This document shows, in pieces, positions 33,279-43,689 of a DNA stretch of 64,000 nt (within the stretch, counting starts at the first letter, position 1; each line of letters begins with the position of its first letter). Made by a program: the position numbers and the translations under genes. This DNA is from Tuctoria greenei (lineage: Eukaryota > Streptophyta > Magnoliopsida > Poales > Poaceae): NCBI GenBank assembly GCA_036927565.1, contig JAYESD010000001.1:249579097-249643096 (forward strand), written 5' to 3'. The notes below the pieces were generated by a model, which worked only from the letters and a program-made list of their open reading frames with translations, had not been told where the DNA came from and did not search any database.

Positions 33279-33694
33279 ATGGCCAACCTTCCGCCGCCAA
33301 GCCCTCCGAGGGAGCACCTTGCAAGAAACCATGTTGCACCTCCCCCGAGAGGATCAACACCCAGCAGCGCCTCCTCATGGCGCGAGAGGTGTACAACAAT
33401 ACGTCTCGCGCCATGAGTGCCTTGGGGCTGGGTACCCTTCTAGAGTATCCTGGAATGGGTACCATCGGCCACTACCTCTACGCCCTCACGGGGGTGGCTG
33501 ATCGTCTCGACATTCTGTTCGCGATGATGGCTCAGGTTCTTGGCCCCGAGGGCCGCAAAACGCTGGTGGAGGCGACGTCTAGCAACCTCGGGGTTGCACC
33601 GCCGGTGCAGCCGGTGCAGCCGGTGCAATCGGTCCCGTCTCCTATTGCACCGGCGCCAGAGTCACCGCCGGAGGACGAGGAGGAGGAGGAGTAG
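33279..33694 (+). pseudogene. Gene b': LGLGTLP-family copy with an early frameshift
   Basis: ATG at 33279 (MANLPPPSPPR, as in gene b). The core frame starts at 33377 and differs by one base, so a frameshift lies near codon 11 (about 33310). From 33377 the frame is open: MAREVYNNTSRAMSA, LGLGTLLEYPGMGT, HYLYALTGVADRLDIL, then PVQPVQPVQSV repeats and an acidic end EDEEEEE. A shorter protein from the ATG at 33377 (105 aa) is possible. It is flanked on both sides by second-family CACTA repeats and mirrors gene b across the Ulp1-like gene. Confidence 0.55.
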
Positions 33695-33954
33695 GAGTAG
33701 GATTTAATTAGTTTTTCTTTGTTGTTTTTAGTGGCTTCTGTTTTGTAAATATTGTTAATGAATGAAATCTATCTTTGTTCATCTATGTGATTGAATATTA
33801 CTTGTGTATCTTGTGTGTTCTTGTGTGTTCTTGTGTAAATATTGTGTATCTTGTGTGTTCTTTTGTAAGATGTGTGATTGAATATTGTTAATGAATGAGT
33901 ATCTTGTGTGTTCTTCAACTGTGTGATTGAAGGAATGTGTAGTGTGTTCATCGT

Positions 33955-36900
33955 GTTCCTCAGACTTGGGTATCATAAGGTAATTATCTCAGGCGGTTGG
34001 TAATTCAAACTCATCTGAGAAGAAGATTATCTCAGGCGGTTGGTAAGTAATACCCTTCTGAGATAAAAATCTTCTGAGAGGTTATTAAGTATCAACCGTC
34101 TGTGAAGATATTTACTTCTTCTTAATTAATATTCTTGATTAAATGTGGGTCCTTTAAAAAGGGAAAATTCCACTTTCTTGTAATATTATTGATAAGTAAA
34201 GGTTACCATTAAATTTTACTTCATAAATCTTTTGAAATTGGTCAGAACATAAAAAACATACAACAAATGCTATTTTTCATTTTTCTATCTTGATGAATAT
34301 AATGCCTTTTTCATTTATTTCTTCAGTGGACATTTTTACTCATCATACCAACCTCTATGAATTTTTCAGATTTTTTTTAAATTTTTTTGAATCAATGTGT
34401 GTTCATAATTTGATGAATGCCTCATATGTATAGGAGCATTTAGTTAGAATGATGGATAATTTGAAGTTTGACATGTTGAAATGCTTTTAAAAAAATTAAC
34501 AAAATTCATACATGTATAAATGATACAAATATATTCATACAAACAAATTTTAGTGAAGGATCTTTTTTTATGTGATACACAAATGTGAATAATATGTGAG
34601 TAGAAATTCATTTGATATTTATCAAAACATTACAATGTCAGCTATACAAGTTTTAGAATATTTTGTTCGGGTGGTAGATGTTAATTTTATACAAATGTAG
34701 AAGAAAGAATCATCAAATTTGGACACAATTTGCAGAATCTAAACATGTTTGAGTATTTATATTGGAATCTAAATAAAAAAAGAAGCAAGGGATAAGGAAA
34801 CTGAAGAACAGTATCGGGTATTATCTCAGTGGTTGGTAAGTAATATCCGCCTAAGATAAACATCTTCTCAGACGGTTATTAAGTACCAACCGCCTGTGAA
34901 GATATTTACTTCTTCTTAATTAATATTCTTGATTAAATGTGGGTCTTTTAAAAAGGCAAAATTAAACTTTCTTGTAATATTATTGATAAGTAAAGGTTAC
35001 CATTAAATTTCACTTCATAAATCTTTTGAAATTGGTCAGAACATAAAAAACATACAACAAATGCTATTTTTCATTTTTCTATCTTGATGAATATAATGCA
35101 TTTTTCATTTATTTTTTTAGTGGACATTTTTACTCATCATACCAAACTCTATGAATTTTTTCAGATTTTTTTAAATTTTTTTGAATCAACGTGTGTTCAT
35201 AATTTGATGAATGCCTCATATGTATATCAGCATTTAGTTAGAATGATGGATAATTTGAAGATTGACATGTTGGAATGCTTTTAAAAAAATTAACAAAATT
35301 CATACATGTATAAATGAGACAAATATATTCATACAAACAAATTTGAGTGAATGATCTTTTTTTTATGAGATACACAAATGTGACTAATATGTGAGTAGAA
35401 ATTCATTTGATATTTACCAAAACATTACAATATCAGCTATACAAGTTTTAAAATATTTTTTTCAGGTGGTAGATGTTAATTGTATACAAATGTAAAAGAA
35501 AGAATCATCGAATTTGGACACGATTTGCAGAAGCTAAACATGTTTGAGTATTTATGTTGGAATCTAAATAAAAAAGAAGCAAGGGATAAGGAAACTGAAG
35601 AACAGTATCGGGCATTATCTCAGCGGTTGGCAAGTAATATCCGTTTGAGATAAACATCTTCTCAGACGGTTATTAAGTACCAACCGTCTGTGAACATATT
35701 TACTTCTTCTTAATTAATATTCTTGATTAAATGTGGGTCCTTTAAAAAGGCAAAATTCCACTTTCTTGTAATATTATTGATAAGTAAAGGTTACCATTAA
35801 ATTTCACTTCATAAATCTTTTGAAATTGGTCAGAACATAAAAAACATACAACAAATGCTATTTTTCATTTTTCTATCTTGATGAATATAATGCCTTTTTC
35901 ATTTATTTTTTCAGTGGACATTTTTACTCATCATACCAACCTCTATGAATTTTTTCAGATTTTTTTTTAAAATTTTTTGAATCAATGTGTGTTCATAATT
36001 TGATGAATGCCTCATATGTATAGGAGCATTTAGTTAGAATGATAGATAATTTGAAGTTTGACATGTTGGAATGCTTTTAAAAAAATTAACAAAATTCATA
36101 CATGTATAAATGATACAAATATATTCATACAAACAAATTTGAGTGAAGGATCTTTTTTTATGAGATACACAAATGTGAATAATATGTGAGTAGAAATTCA
36201 TTTGATATTTACCAAAACATTATAATGTCAGCTATACAAGTTTTAGAATATTTTGTTCAGGTGGTAGATGTTAATTTTATACAAATGTAGAAGAAAGAAT
36301 CATCGAATTTGGACACAATTTGCAGAATCTAAACATGTTTGAGTATTTATATTGGAATCTAAATAAAAAAAAGAAGCAAGGAATAAGGAAACTGAAGAAC
36401 AGTATCGGGCATTATCTCAGCGGTTGGTAAGTAATATCCGCCTAAGATAAACATCTTCTCGGACGGTTATTAAGTACCAACCGCCTGTGAAGATATTTAC
36501 TTCTTCTTAATTAATATTCTTGATTAAATTTGGGTCTTTTAAAAAGGCAAAATTCCACTTTCTTGTAATATTATTGATAAGTAAAGGTTACCATTAAATT
36601 TCACTTCATAAATCTTTTGAAATTGGTCAGAACATAAAAAACATACAACAAATGTTATTTTTCATTTTTCTATCTTGATGAATATATTGCAATTTTCATT
36701 TATTTTTTTAGTGAACATTTTTACTCATCATACCAAACTCTATGAATTTTTTCAGATTTTTTTAAATTTTTTTGAATCAATGTGTGTTCATAATTTGATG
36801 AATGCCTCATATGTATATGAGCATTTAGTTAGAATGATGGATAATTTGAAGTTTGACATGTTGGAATGCTTTTAAAAAAATAACAAAATTCATACATGTA

Positions 36901-38180
36901 TAAATGATACAAATATGTTCATACAAACAAATTTGAGTGAATGATCTTTTTTTTATGAGATACACAAATGTGAATAATATGTGAGTAGAAATTCATTTGA
37001 TATTTACCAAAACATTATAATGTCAGCTATACAAGTTTTAAAATATTTTGTTCGGGTGGTAGATGTTAATTGTATACAAATGTAGAAGAAAGAATCATCG
37101 AATTTGGACACAATTTGCACAAGCTAAACATGTTTGAGTATTTATGTTGGAATCTAAATAAAAAAGAAGCAAGGGATAAGGAAACTGAAGAACAGTATCG
37201 GGCATTATCTCAGCAGTTGGCATGTAATATCCGTCTGAGATAAACATCTTCTCAGACGGTTATTAAGTACCAACCGCCTGTGAAGATATTTAGTTCTTCT
37301 TAATTAATATTCTTGATTAAATGTGGGTCCTTTAAAAAGGCAAAATTCCACTTTCTTGTAATATTATTGATAAGTAAAGGTTACCATTAAATTTCACTTC
37401 ATAAATCTTTTGAAATTGGTTAGAACATAAAAAACATACAACAAATGCTATTTTTCATTTTTTTATCTTGATGAATATAATGCCTTTATCATTTATTTTT
37501 TCAGTGGACATTTTTACTCATCATACCAACCTCTATGAATTTTTTCAGATTTTTATAATTTTTTTTGAATCAATGTGTGTTCATAATTTGATGAATTCCT
37601 CATATGTATATGAGCATTTAGTTAGAATGATGGATAATTTGAAGTTTGACATGTTGGAATGCTTTTAAAAAAATTAATAAAATTCATACATATATAAATG
37701 ATACAAATATGTTCATACAAACAAATTTGAGTGAAGGATCTTTTTTTTTATGAGATACACAAATGTGAATAATATGTGAGTAGAAATTAATTTGATATTT
37801 ACCAAAACATTACAATGTCAGCTATACAAGATTAAAATATTTTGTTCATGCAGTAGATGTTGATTTTATACAAATGTAGAAGAAAGAATCATAGAATTTG
37901 GACACAATTTGCAGAATCTAAACATGTTTGAGTATTTATATTGGAATCTAAATAAAAAAGAAGCAAGGGATAAGGAAACTGAAGAACAGTATCGGGCATT
38001 ATCTCAGGCGGTTGGTAAGTAATACCCGTATGAGATAAAAAATCTTCCTTGACGGTTATTAATTACCAACCGCCTGTGAAGATATTTACTTCTTCTTAAT
38101 TAATATTCTTGATTAAATATCTTATCAGGCGGTTGGTAAGTAAAACCCGCCTGAGATAAACTTAAAAACCGCCTGTGAAA
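33955..38180. repeat. 795-bp tandem array of CACTA-type subterminal units (about 5 copies)
   Basis: The anchor CTTCTTAATTAATATTCTTG recurs near 34116, 34908, 35706, 36497, 37292 and 38092, steps of about 792-800 bp. Each unit starts with GGCGGTTGGTAAGTAATA / ACCAACCGCCTGTGAAGA pairs and continues with a constant A/T-rich body. Identical 66-residue plus-strand frames (for example 35084-35284, 36675-36875) are by-products of the unit, since their bases drift without frame conservation. Confidence 0.92.
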
Positions 38181-38237
38181 AACTGACGCCGAGACGGGGA
38201 CCCCTCATCACACGCCCGCTATTAGACGACGACCCGC

Positions 38238-38243
38238 TATAAA
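38238..38243 (+). promoter_or_regulatory. TATA box of gene a'
   Basis: CGACCCGCTATAAAGGCTCA matches the gene a promoter in inverted orientation. It is followed by a conserved leader (CCTTAGATCCTAGCCTCCAA). Confidence 0.7.
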
Positions 38244-38361
38244 GGCTCACCGTTCTCTTGCTTCTCCGCTGCACCGCTCCTTAGATCCTAGCCTCCAAAC
38301 TTCTCCCCCCGCCATCATCGACCACCTCTCGCTCTTTCTCTGCACCTCCGTCGCCACACAA

Positions 38362-38817
38362 ATGGGTAGCCCCCCGCCGAAGCGCTCTAGGCCATCGACG
38401 TCCTCCGAACCTCCTTCTCCGTTTCCATCGCCGCCGGCAATGCCGGTGGAACTGATGGCAGCGCCCGCATCTCCTCAGCCCGACTGGTTACAGGAGACTG
38501 TCCGCCTCTTTACCGCCCGCATCGACGAATTAAAGTGCCGAATTAAATATGTCGAAGACGATGTGTCCTCCACTGTCGAACATGCAAGAGTTCTGGACAC
38601 AATGTCGCGAGATGTATTTAACAATGCATCTCTCACCTGTCGCTGTCTGGGTCTTGGGAGGCTTCCCCAGCTCCCCAGCATGGACTCCGCCGGCTACTAC
38701 TTGTTCGAGTTAAGCTTTGTGGCCGCTCGTCTCGACGCCCTCCACGAGACGATCGCGGAGGTTGAATCGAAAAACATCTCCAGTCGTGATGTTGTGTTTC
38801 TCTTGATTTTTTTTTGA
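38362..38817 (+). pseudogene. Gene a': LGLGTLP-family copy truncated at the C-terminus
   Basis: ATG at 38362. Residues 1-40 nearly match gene a (SRPSTSSEPPSPFPSPP, MPVELMA). The core has MSRDVFNNASLTCRC, LGLGRLP (96-102), SMDSAGYY and AARLDALHETIAEV. After residue 134 it leaves the family and ends in a short hydrophobic tail (DVVFLLIFF), so the acidic C-terminus is lost by rearrangement. Promoter, leader and N-terminus are in mirror orientation to gene a, with both copies transcribed away from the Ulp1-like gene. It could still be expressed as a 151-residue protein. Confidence 0.55.
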
Positions 38818-38884
38818 TATTTTTTCTTTTCATGTTTTGTCATGTTGTTTTCCTGTAAAAATCTAAACAGTCGCGAGACTTGCG

Positions 38885-39298
38885 ATGTTATTATTGCACG
38901 GACTGGATAATCCACTTGACATCCCTCGAAGCCTTGTTCTCAGGAGAGGCAACGAAGTCGGCGGGGAAGCACGTTCATGGACTGTACCAGTTTACATCCT
39001 AGGTCTTGATTTTGTGGACCACCTTCCGGGTGATGAGGAGGACCCTCCGCCTTTCAATGGCAACCCCCACCCTTACCACGGACCAGTCTTTCGTAGTCCT
39101 TATCCTGATGATCAAGGTCCTCAGCCTGTTGCCCCAGATGACTTGGGGCAGAATGATCCTGGTGACCAGAATAATGAAGCGTCGGATATGTTGTCCACAA
39201 CGCAGGTAGCATATAATATCCCAATCTTTTTCCTCATATATAGCGTGTTAACTATTGTTTCGACCCCAAATGATCTAGAAAAATTACTCCAGATTTGA
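38885..39298 (+). pseudogene. C-terminal fragment resembling grass DUF4283-type proteins
   Basis: Reads DIPRSLVLRRGNEVGGEARS, WTVPVYILGLDFVDHLPGDE, PPPFNGNPHPYHGPVF. This resembles the C-terminal region seen in large grass families with DUF4283 and zinc-knuckle domains; that assignment is from memory of the family and is moderate at best. A possible splice acceptor (AAATCTAAACAG) lies just before it at about 38872. The start ATG at 38885 is probably not the real one. It may continue gene a' as a chimeric transcript. Confidence 0.4.
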
Positions 39299-39299
39299 T

Positions 39300-39970
39300 G
39301 ATGCCATAGACTAATCACTGCTGAAAACAGTGACGGTGGTCCAAGCAAGGTTGTCGTGATGCAGGATGCATGGAGGTAGACCCAAGCAAGGTGGTGGTGC
39401 AGGACGATGCATGGAGCTAGCTGACGGACTGAAGGTGCTGCTTGAAGAGATGTGGTGCAGACTAGATGTGTCGATTAATTTATTTTGTGTTTTTTGATTA
39501 CGTAAGAGCTAGTACTGTCAAATTAATTAGTTTGTTGCCTGGAATGGTACGTTGAACACTATTGTTTGGTTCCGTTGATGTTTATATCTAGTATTTAATC
39601 CTTGTTTATATCACTGTGTTGCTGGTTGAAGAGATTTTATGCGTATGCTTTATTTTAATCCTTGTTTATATCACTGTGTTTATATCTAGTAGTACTTAAT
39701 TACGAACCTGTATAGAAGTAGCAATTTATACAACTTTATTATTAGTGAAGCCAAAATTTATAGAACCTAGATTTTTTAAAGCACATGTGTCACTTCCGGA
39801 GGAATCCATTCCTTTAAACTGCCCCGTGAGTTTCCTTTGATGCAAACGGGGCTAAACAAAAGACGAGCGCGCATAGGGGAAACACAACAAGTGCAACATT
39901 CATCAGAGACGAGCATGCATATATAGGAGAAACACATCAACATGCCTTATACAAGTCTATTTTATATATA
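39300..39970. other. Spacer, no gene seen
   Basis: TTAATCCTTGTTTATATCAC is repeated at 39596 and 39656, and CCAAGCAAGGT.GT.GTG is repeated near 39339 and 39383. Otherwise unremarkable. Confidence 0.5.
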
Positions 39971-39973
39971 GTA

Positions 39974-41238
39974 CTCCCTTTGTTCACTTTTCATTGGCAT
40001 TGGGAGAACTAGGGGTAGCGCATCCAAAAGGGAATGGAGGGAATATAACCCATAGAGTACAACACGTTATGGCGGAACAGGTCATACTCGCGCTCAATCC
40101 TACAGTTCTCAGTAAAGAAGACGGTCCACTCGTACCACCCTCGCCGGCCGCAGCGGGCAGGCCCCTGGTTCCCCCCTGTTGGGCAGCGGCAAACGTAATT
40201 GTCAATTTCGGGCAGAGCCACCGGCGGCGGTCCCGGAGGAGGCCTACGCAGTAACCTCCAGCTCACGAAAAAGTCGAGCCTCTGCATGGCTTGATTCCGA
40301 CACCGGAAGCACTCCGTGTTGGTCCTCTTCATCGCGACGGACCCGGCCGCGTTGTCGACAACGTGGGCCTCGCCTCCGACCTGCCGGATATACTCGAGGG
40401 CGTCGCGGTACCCGCGGTCAGCGTCGTAGCGGAGCATGGCGAGGACGTGGGCCGCCACCTTGTGGCCGTTCGCGGCTGCCCGGGCAAGGAACTGGGTGCC
40501 CCGTTGCGCCTGCGCGCGGCCGTAGTTGAAGACGAGGTCAAACCCAGTGACGTAGCATGCATGAGGGTTGCCCACGTTGGCCAGGCGCTCCACGAGGGCG
40601 TCGTAGCTCCCGTTCCCGTGCCATTGGAACCACTCCCAGCTGCTCTCCCGCTCCAGTGCCACGCGCCTGCCCATGGCGGGATCACGGCACGCCGCGTGCA
40701 TGGCCTTGCAGGTGGCGCGCAGACTGGAGAGGTCGTCCATGGGCTGGGTGGAGGTTGCGGCGACCCACCCCGCGATCAGGACCGCAATATCATGCGGCAA
40801 GGGGAACTCCATGGGCTTCGAAGGGAACCAATGAGGGCGCGCGCGACAGAGAGGAAAAGTACGCGCGGAGAAGAGGATGGTGTGTGTGGCGGAGTAGAGG
40901 ATGGTGTGTCGCCTTACTACTCTTTATTAGTATGCGCGGAGAAGACGATGAGACGCCTGGTGATTTTTAGTACGCGCGGAGAAGAGGGATGGTGGTGTGT
41001 GGGCAGTTATTTCCAGCCAATTTTTTTTGTCCCAGCTCAACTTTACTTTCATTGTATGGTCATGTCAGTTGTGTGCTCTGCACATTTTCATCTACTGTCC
41101 TTTGTTACCGTAGCAACTTGCTGGCATTGAATGGAAAGTGGGAGGATATGTATTGATGAAGGGTGTTAGGGTAATTTTATGTGTTGACTAATGTGCGGTT
41201 TGAATCCTAAAAATAGAGTTCACTTGGGACGGAGGGAG
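39974..41238. mobile_element. Stowaway-like termini enclosing the F-box gene
   Basis: Left end CTCCCTTTGTTCACTTTTCA; right end, reverse complemented, CTCCCTCCGTCCCAAGTGAA. Both resemble Stowaway termini and both are flanked by TA (39972-39973 and 41239-41240). The 1265-bp interior is mostly the F-box gene. Either a Pack-type element captured the gene, or two unrelated half-MITEs happen to flank it. The inverted repeat is short and imperfect. Confidence 0.4.
40009..40812 (-). CDS. F-box protein (grass At2g35280/At1g67340-like group), 267 aa
   Basis: Single-exon complete frame with ATG at 40812 (MEFPLPHDIAVLIAGWVA). Residues 4-48 form a degenerate F-box (LSSLRATCKAMHAACRDP), which would bind SKP1 in an SCF ubiquitin ligase. 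Residues 100-135 look like a Sel1-type helical repeat (QFLARAAANGHKVAAHVLAM). The C-terminal part has Cys motifs ECFRCR (C168, C171), CRC (C208, C210) and C221, then the conserved EWTVFFTENCRIEREYDLF. This layout is typical of a large F-box family in grasses. It is intact, unlike the transposase genes nearby. The stop codon is only about 36 bp from a Stowaway-like terminus. Target proteins are unknown. Confidence 0.8.
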   Translation of the reverse strand: MEFPLPHDIAVLIAGWVAATSTQPMDDLSSLRATCKAMHAACRDPAMGRRVALERESSWEWFQWHGNGSYDALVERLANVGNPHACYVTGFDLVFNYGRAQAQRGTQFLARAAANGHKVAAHVLAMLRYDADRGYRDALEYIRQVGGEAHVVDNAAGSVAMKRTNTECFRCRNQAMQRLDFFVSWRLLRRPPPGPPPVALPEIDNYVCRCPTGGNQGPARCGRRGWYEWTVFFTENCRIEREYDLFRHNVLYSMGYIPSIPFWMRYP

Positions 41239-41334
41239 TATAAGATGGTCACCTGCGCCATCGTCTTTTCCGCACAACCGTTCCAACATCCTCTCTTCTC
41301 TCCACAAAACCTAGACGCGCCTAGTATACAACAA

Positions 41335-41757
41335 ATGCTTTTGAGCTCGGGCAACCCTCCGCCACCGAGCCCGCCGAGGGACCCGGCCGCCGGTAAGCGG
41401 CCGCGGCTGGACCCCCCCTCGCCGCCGTGCGTGAAGGATACCCTCCTGTTCAACATGGCCCGAGATGTATTTACGGATACATCTCACTCCATGGAACGCC
41501 TTGGGCTCGGTACCCTTCCACAAAGTACTGGAATGGACACCACGGGCCACTACGTCTTTGGCCTCTCGCACGTGGCCTCTCTTCTCGACTCCCTCTGGGA
41601 GACCATGGCGGACGAGCTCGGCGTCGCAGGTCGTCGCAACCTCATCATGGCGGCGGCCTTGAGACTGGGTCACCATCCGCTGCCGGAGCCCGAGGCGCTA
41701 GAGGAGGGTCAGGAGCCCGAGGACCCACCCGAGGAGGAGGAGATGGAGGCTGAGTAG
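41335..41757 (+). CDS. Gene c: LGLGTLP-family protein, 140 aa, unknown function
   Basis: Chosen start ATG at 41335; the frame is open upstream to 41191 but family similarity begins here (NPPPPSPPR, like gene b). A basic GKRPRLD (20-26) could be a nuclear signal. Core: MARDVFTDTSHSMER, LGLGTLP (56-62), QSTGMDTTGHYVF, VASLLDSLWETMADELG. The C-terminus is acidic (PEDPPEEEEMEAE). Compared with b and b' it has no frameshift or stop, so it is the cleanest short member. A Stowaway-like terminus ends about 97 bp upstream. No recognised domain; function unknown. Confidence 0.6.
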   Translation: MLLSSGNPPPPSPPRDPAAGKRPRLDPPSPPCVKDTLLFNMARDVFTDTSHSMERLGLGTLPQSTGMDTTGHYVFGLSHVASLLDSLWETMADELGVAGRRNLIMAAALRLGHHPLPEPEALEEGQEPEDPPEEEEMEAE

Positions 41758-41879
41758 AGTAGTATTTAGGTGTTTTCTTTTCATGTTTTTAGTTTTAGTT
41801 TTTTGTTTCATGTTTTTAGTTGTAGTTTTTCATTTCATGGTTTTAGTTGTAGTTTATCTTTTCTTGTGTTTGTAATATA

Positions 41880-41962
41880 CTCCCTCCATCTGAAGCGACA
41901 AGTATTTTGGGACGGAGATACTCCCTCCATCGAAAGGGACAAGTATTTTGGGACAGAGGGAG
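41880..41962. mobile_element. Short Stowaway-type MITE, tandem halves
   Basis: Two units beginning CTCCCTCCATC and containing GACAAGTATTTTGGGAC lie head to tail. The whole is flanked by TA at both sides and ends GACAGAGGGAG. Confidence 0.8.
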
Positions 41963-42371
41963 TAATGTTTTTAAGTTAAATGTACTTGGTGTTCTTGTTC
42001 ATGGATGTACTATCTGGGCAAAATTAGTTCGAATTTTCCGATCGCCAAACCCTCCTTGTCCCCAAACCGGTGGAGTTGCCAGGAGATCGCCCGCAGCGGG
42101 GCCCGCAAAGCGGTCTGTAGAGTAGTAGTAACAGGAAAATGCAACAGGCCGGTAGCTAGGACTGGAAAGGAAAAAGTGAAGACAATACGAGAAAGAAAAT
42201 GTTTGAAAAAAGGAAGGACAACCAAAATGTTAAACAGGAAATCTTTTCACGGAAATTAATCTAGTCGTAATCCTCTCAAACATAGGCTCCCTTTGAAGGA
42301 TAGGATTTGTAAAGGATTTTTAGTTTCCATAGGAAACATAACACATGAGCTAGGACACTTTGGTAGCCATA

Positions 42372-43253
42372 CTAAAAGAGCTGCTTATCCGCCTCATCCA
42401 CTTCCCCACGCCGCCAGTAGAATCTCTTCGACCGTGGGAAGGTGTCACCCGAAGAGTTCGAGGACACCGAGGAGTGTCTGTCAGAAGAGTCGCCTGATGA
42501 CGAGGAGGCCGGGGAGTTGGGGTGGACCGGCGGCGTATAGTCGAGGTAGTGATCCAGGTAGATGATGAGCTCCGTCGTGAGGCCGCCAGGCCGGACCACT
42601 GCGGCATGGTTGAAAGGTTCCGCCGGCGGCCCGCCGTCACTCCTAGTCCGGCCATCACTTCCTGCAAAGAAGGTGGCCATTTTGGCCTGAGGCAGGAGGC
42701 TTGGGTCTTTCATCCACCCAACGACCGTGGACAGGTCAGCACGCTCCAGGTGGTAAGTGGAAGCATCGAAGTGATCAAAGAGGAAGACGTCACCCAGAAC
42801 CTATTTGATGCCCTCCGCAGACCAGACATGCAGAGGGAGGTTCTCGATGACAACCTGCACATGGGAGAACCACCCGACGATCGGCACACCGACGCCAAAG
42901 ATCCATGGCCGGAAGTAGTAGTTATCATCCGACATGGAGATGATTGCCATCTCGATGGCGAGCTCCCGATAGTCATCACGGGTGAACCGCACCAGGAACT
43001 CACCATCCCCAAACGTGGACACGGTGAAAGCCCAATGCGGGATTTCAAGTTGGTGATGGATGGCCAGGGTGATCTCCATGGGCGTCGCCTCGCTACGACC
43101 TCCTCTAGGTCCCAGAATAGCTGCTTGGTGGCGCAAACAGATAAACTTTGTCGTCATGAGGCGGTTGTTGACCACTGTGCGTTGCCCCTCATGAGGGCGC
43201 AGGGACGATGAGCCTGTAGGTACTTGCTCGCGTCTAACATGGTTGCGAGGCAT
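42372..43253 (-). pseudogene. DUF4283-like protein gene with one in-frame stop
   Basis: Minus-strand frame from 43253 reads ITLAIHHQLEIPHWAFTV, FLVRFTRDDYRELAIEM, YYFRPWIFGVG, VVIENLPLHVWSAEGIK, then a TAG at about 42800 where Gln would fit, then VLGDVFLFDHFDAS, LSTVVGWMKDPS and on to 42372. The pattern matches DUF4283-like nucleic-acid-binding proteins of grasses (beta-strand F-V-R-F, then V-W-x2-E/A). One stop separates two open halves in the same frame (294 codons together). The C-terminus is Ser-rich. Whether it belongs to a captured host gene or a non-LTR element is unknown. Confidence 0.5.
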
Positions 43254-43343
43254 GGCGCTACGACAAAAGAGGCAAAGGACTTCTCAGGCAACACACGGGA
43301 GCATGGATGGGAATCAGTCGGGAACTTGAGCCTGGAAGCAATA

Positions 43344-43360
43344 GGGGGGGGGGGGGGGGG
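43344..43360. repeat. Poly-G tract (17 bp)
   Basis: Uninterrupted G run after GAAGCAATA. The exact length may be uncertain in any assembly. Confidence 0.9.
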
Positions 43361-43689
43361 TTAAGAAGGCGAGGATGAAGAGGCCAAACATCGGAAGCAG
43401 CGTCCCTTGAGGATCTCACGAAAATCTGGTGATAGGACCGGACCTTTTGAGGCCTTCGGCTCTGTGCAAGCGTCATGAATGCGCGAAGGCCCAGCTTGAA
43501 TATAAAGTGAATCAGCGCAGTTTCATCCCACAAATAACAAGCGGCCCAACTTTTACGTCCTGCCTGCCTGCCTGCCCGCGGCGGGAAATTTTTGTCACGC
43601 CGAATGAAGAACGAAAATAAGAAACAAAAATAATATTTTATTACGGTACCTTCGACCTGCAACGCCGGCCCCCTCTCCGCAACGCGCTT

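Noticed and set aside
34090..37668. Repeated 66-residue frames (MMNI..FSFIFLVDIFTHHT)
   Set aside because: Present because the 795-bp unit is repeated; no start-context or synonymous-site conservation suggests a gene.
40291..41130. Plus-strand frame of 279 residues
   Set aside because: Antisense to the F-box gene, whose minus-strand frame has clear family motifs.
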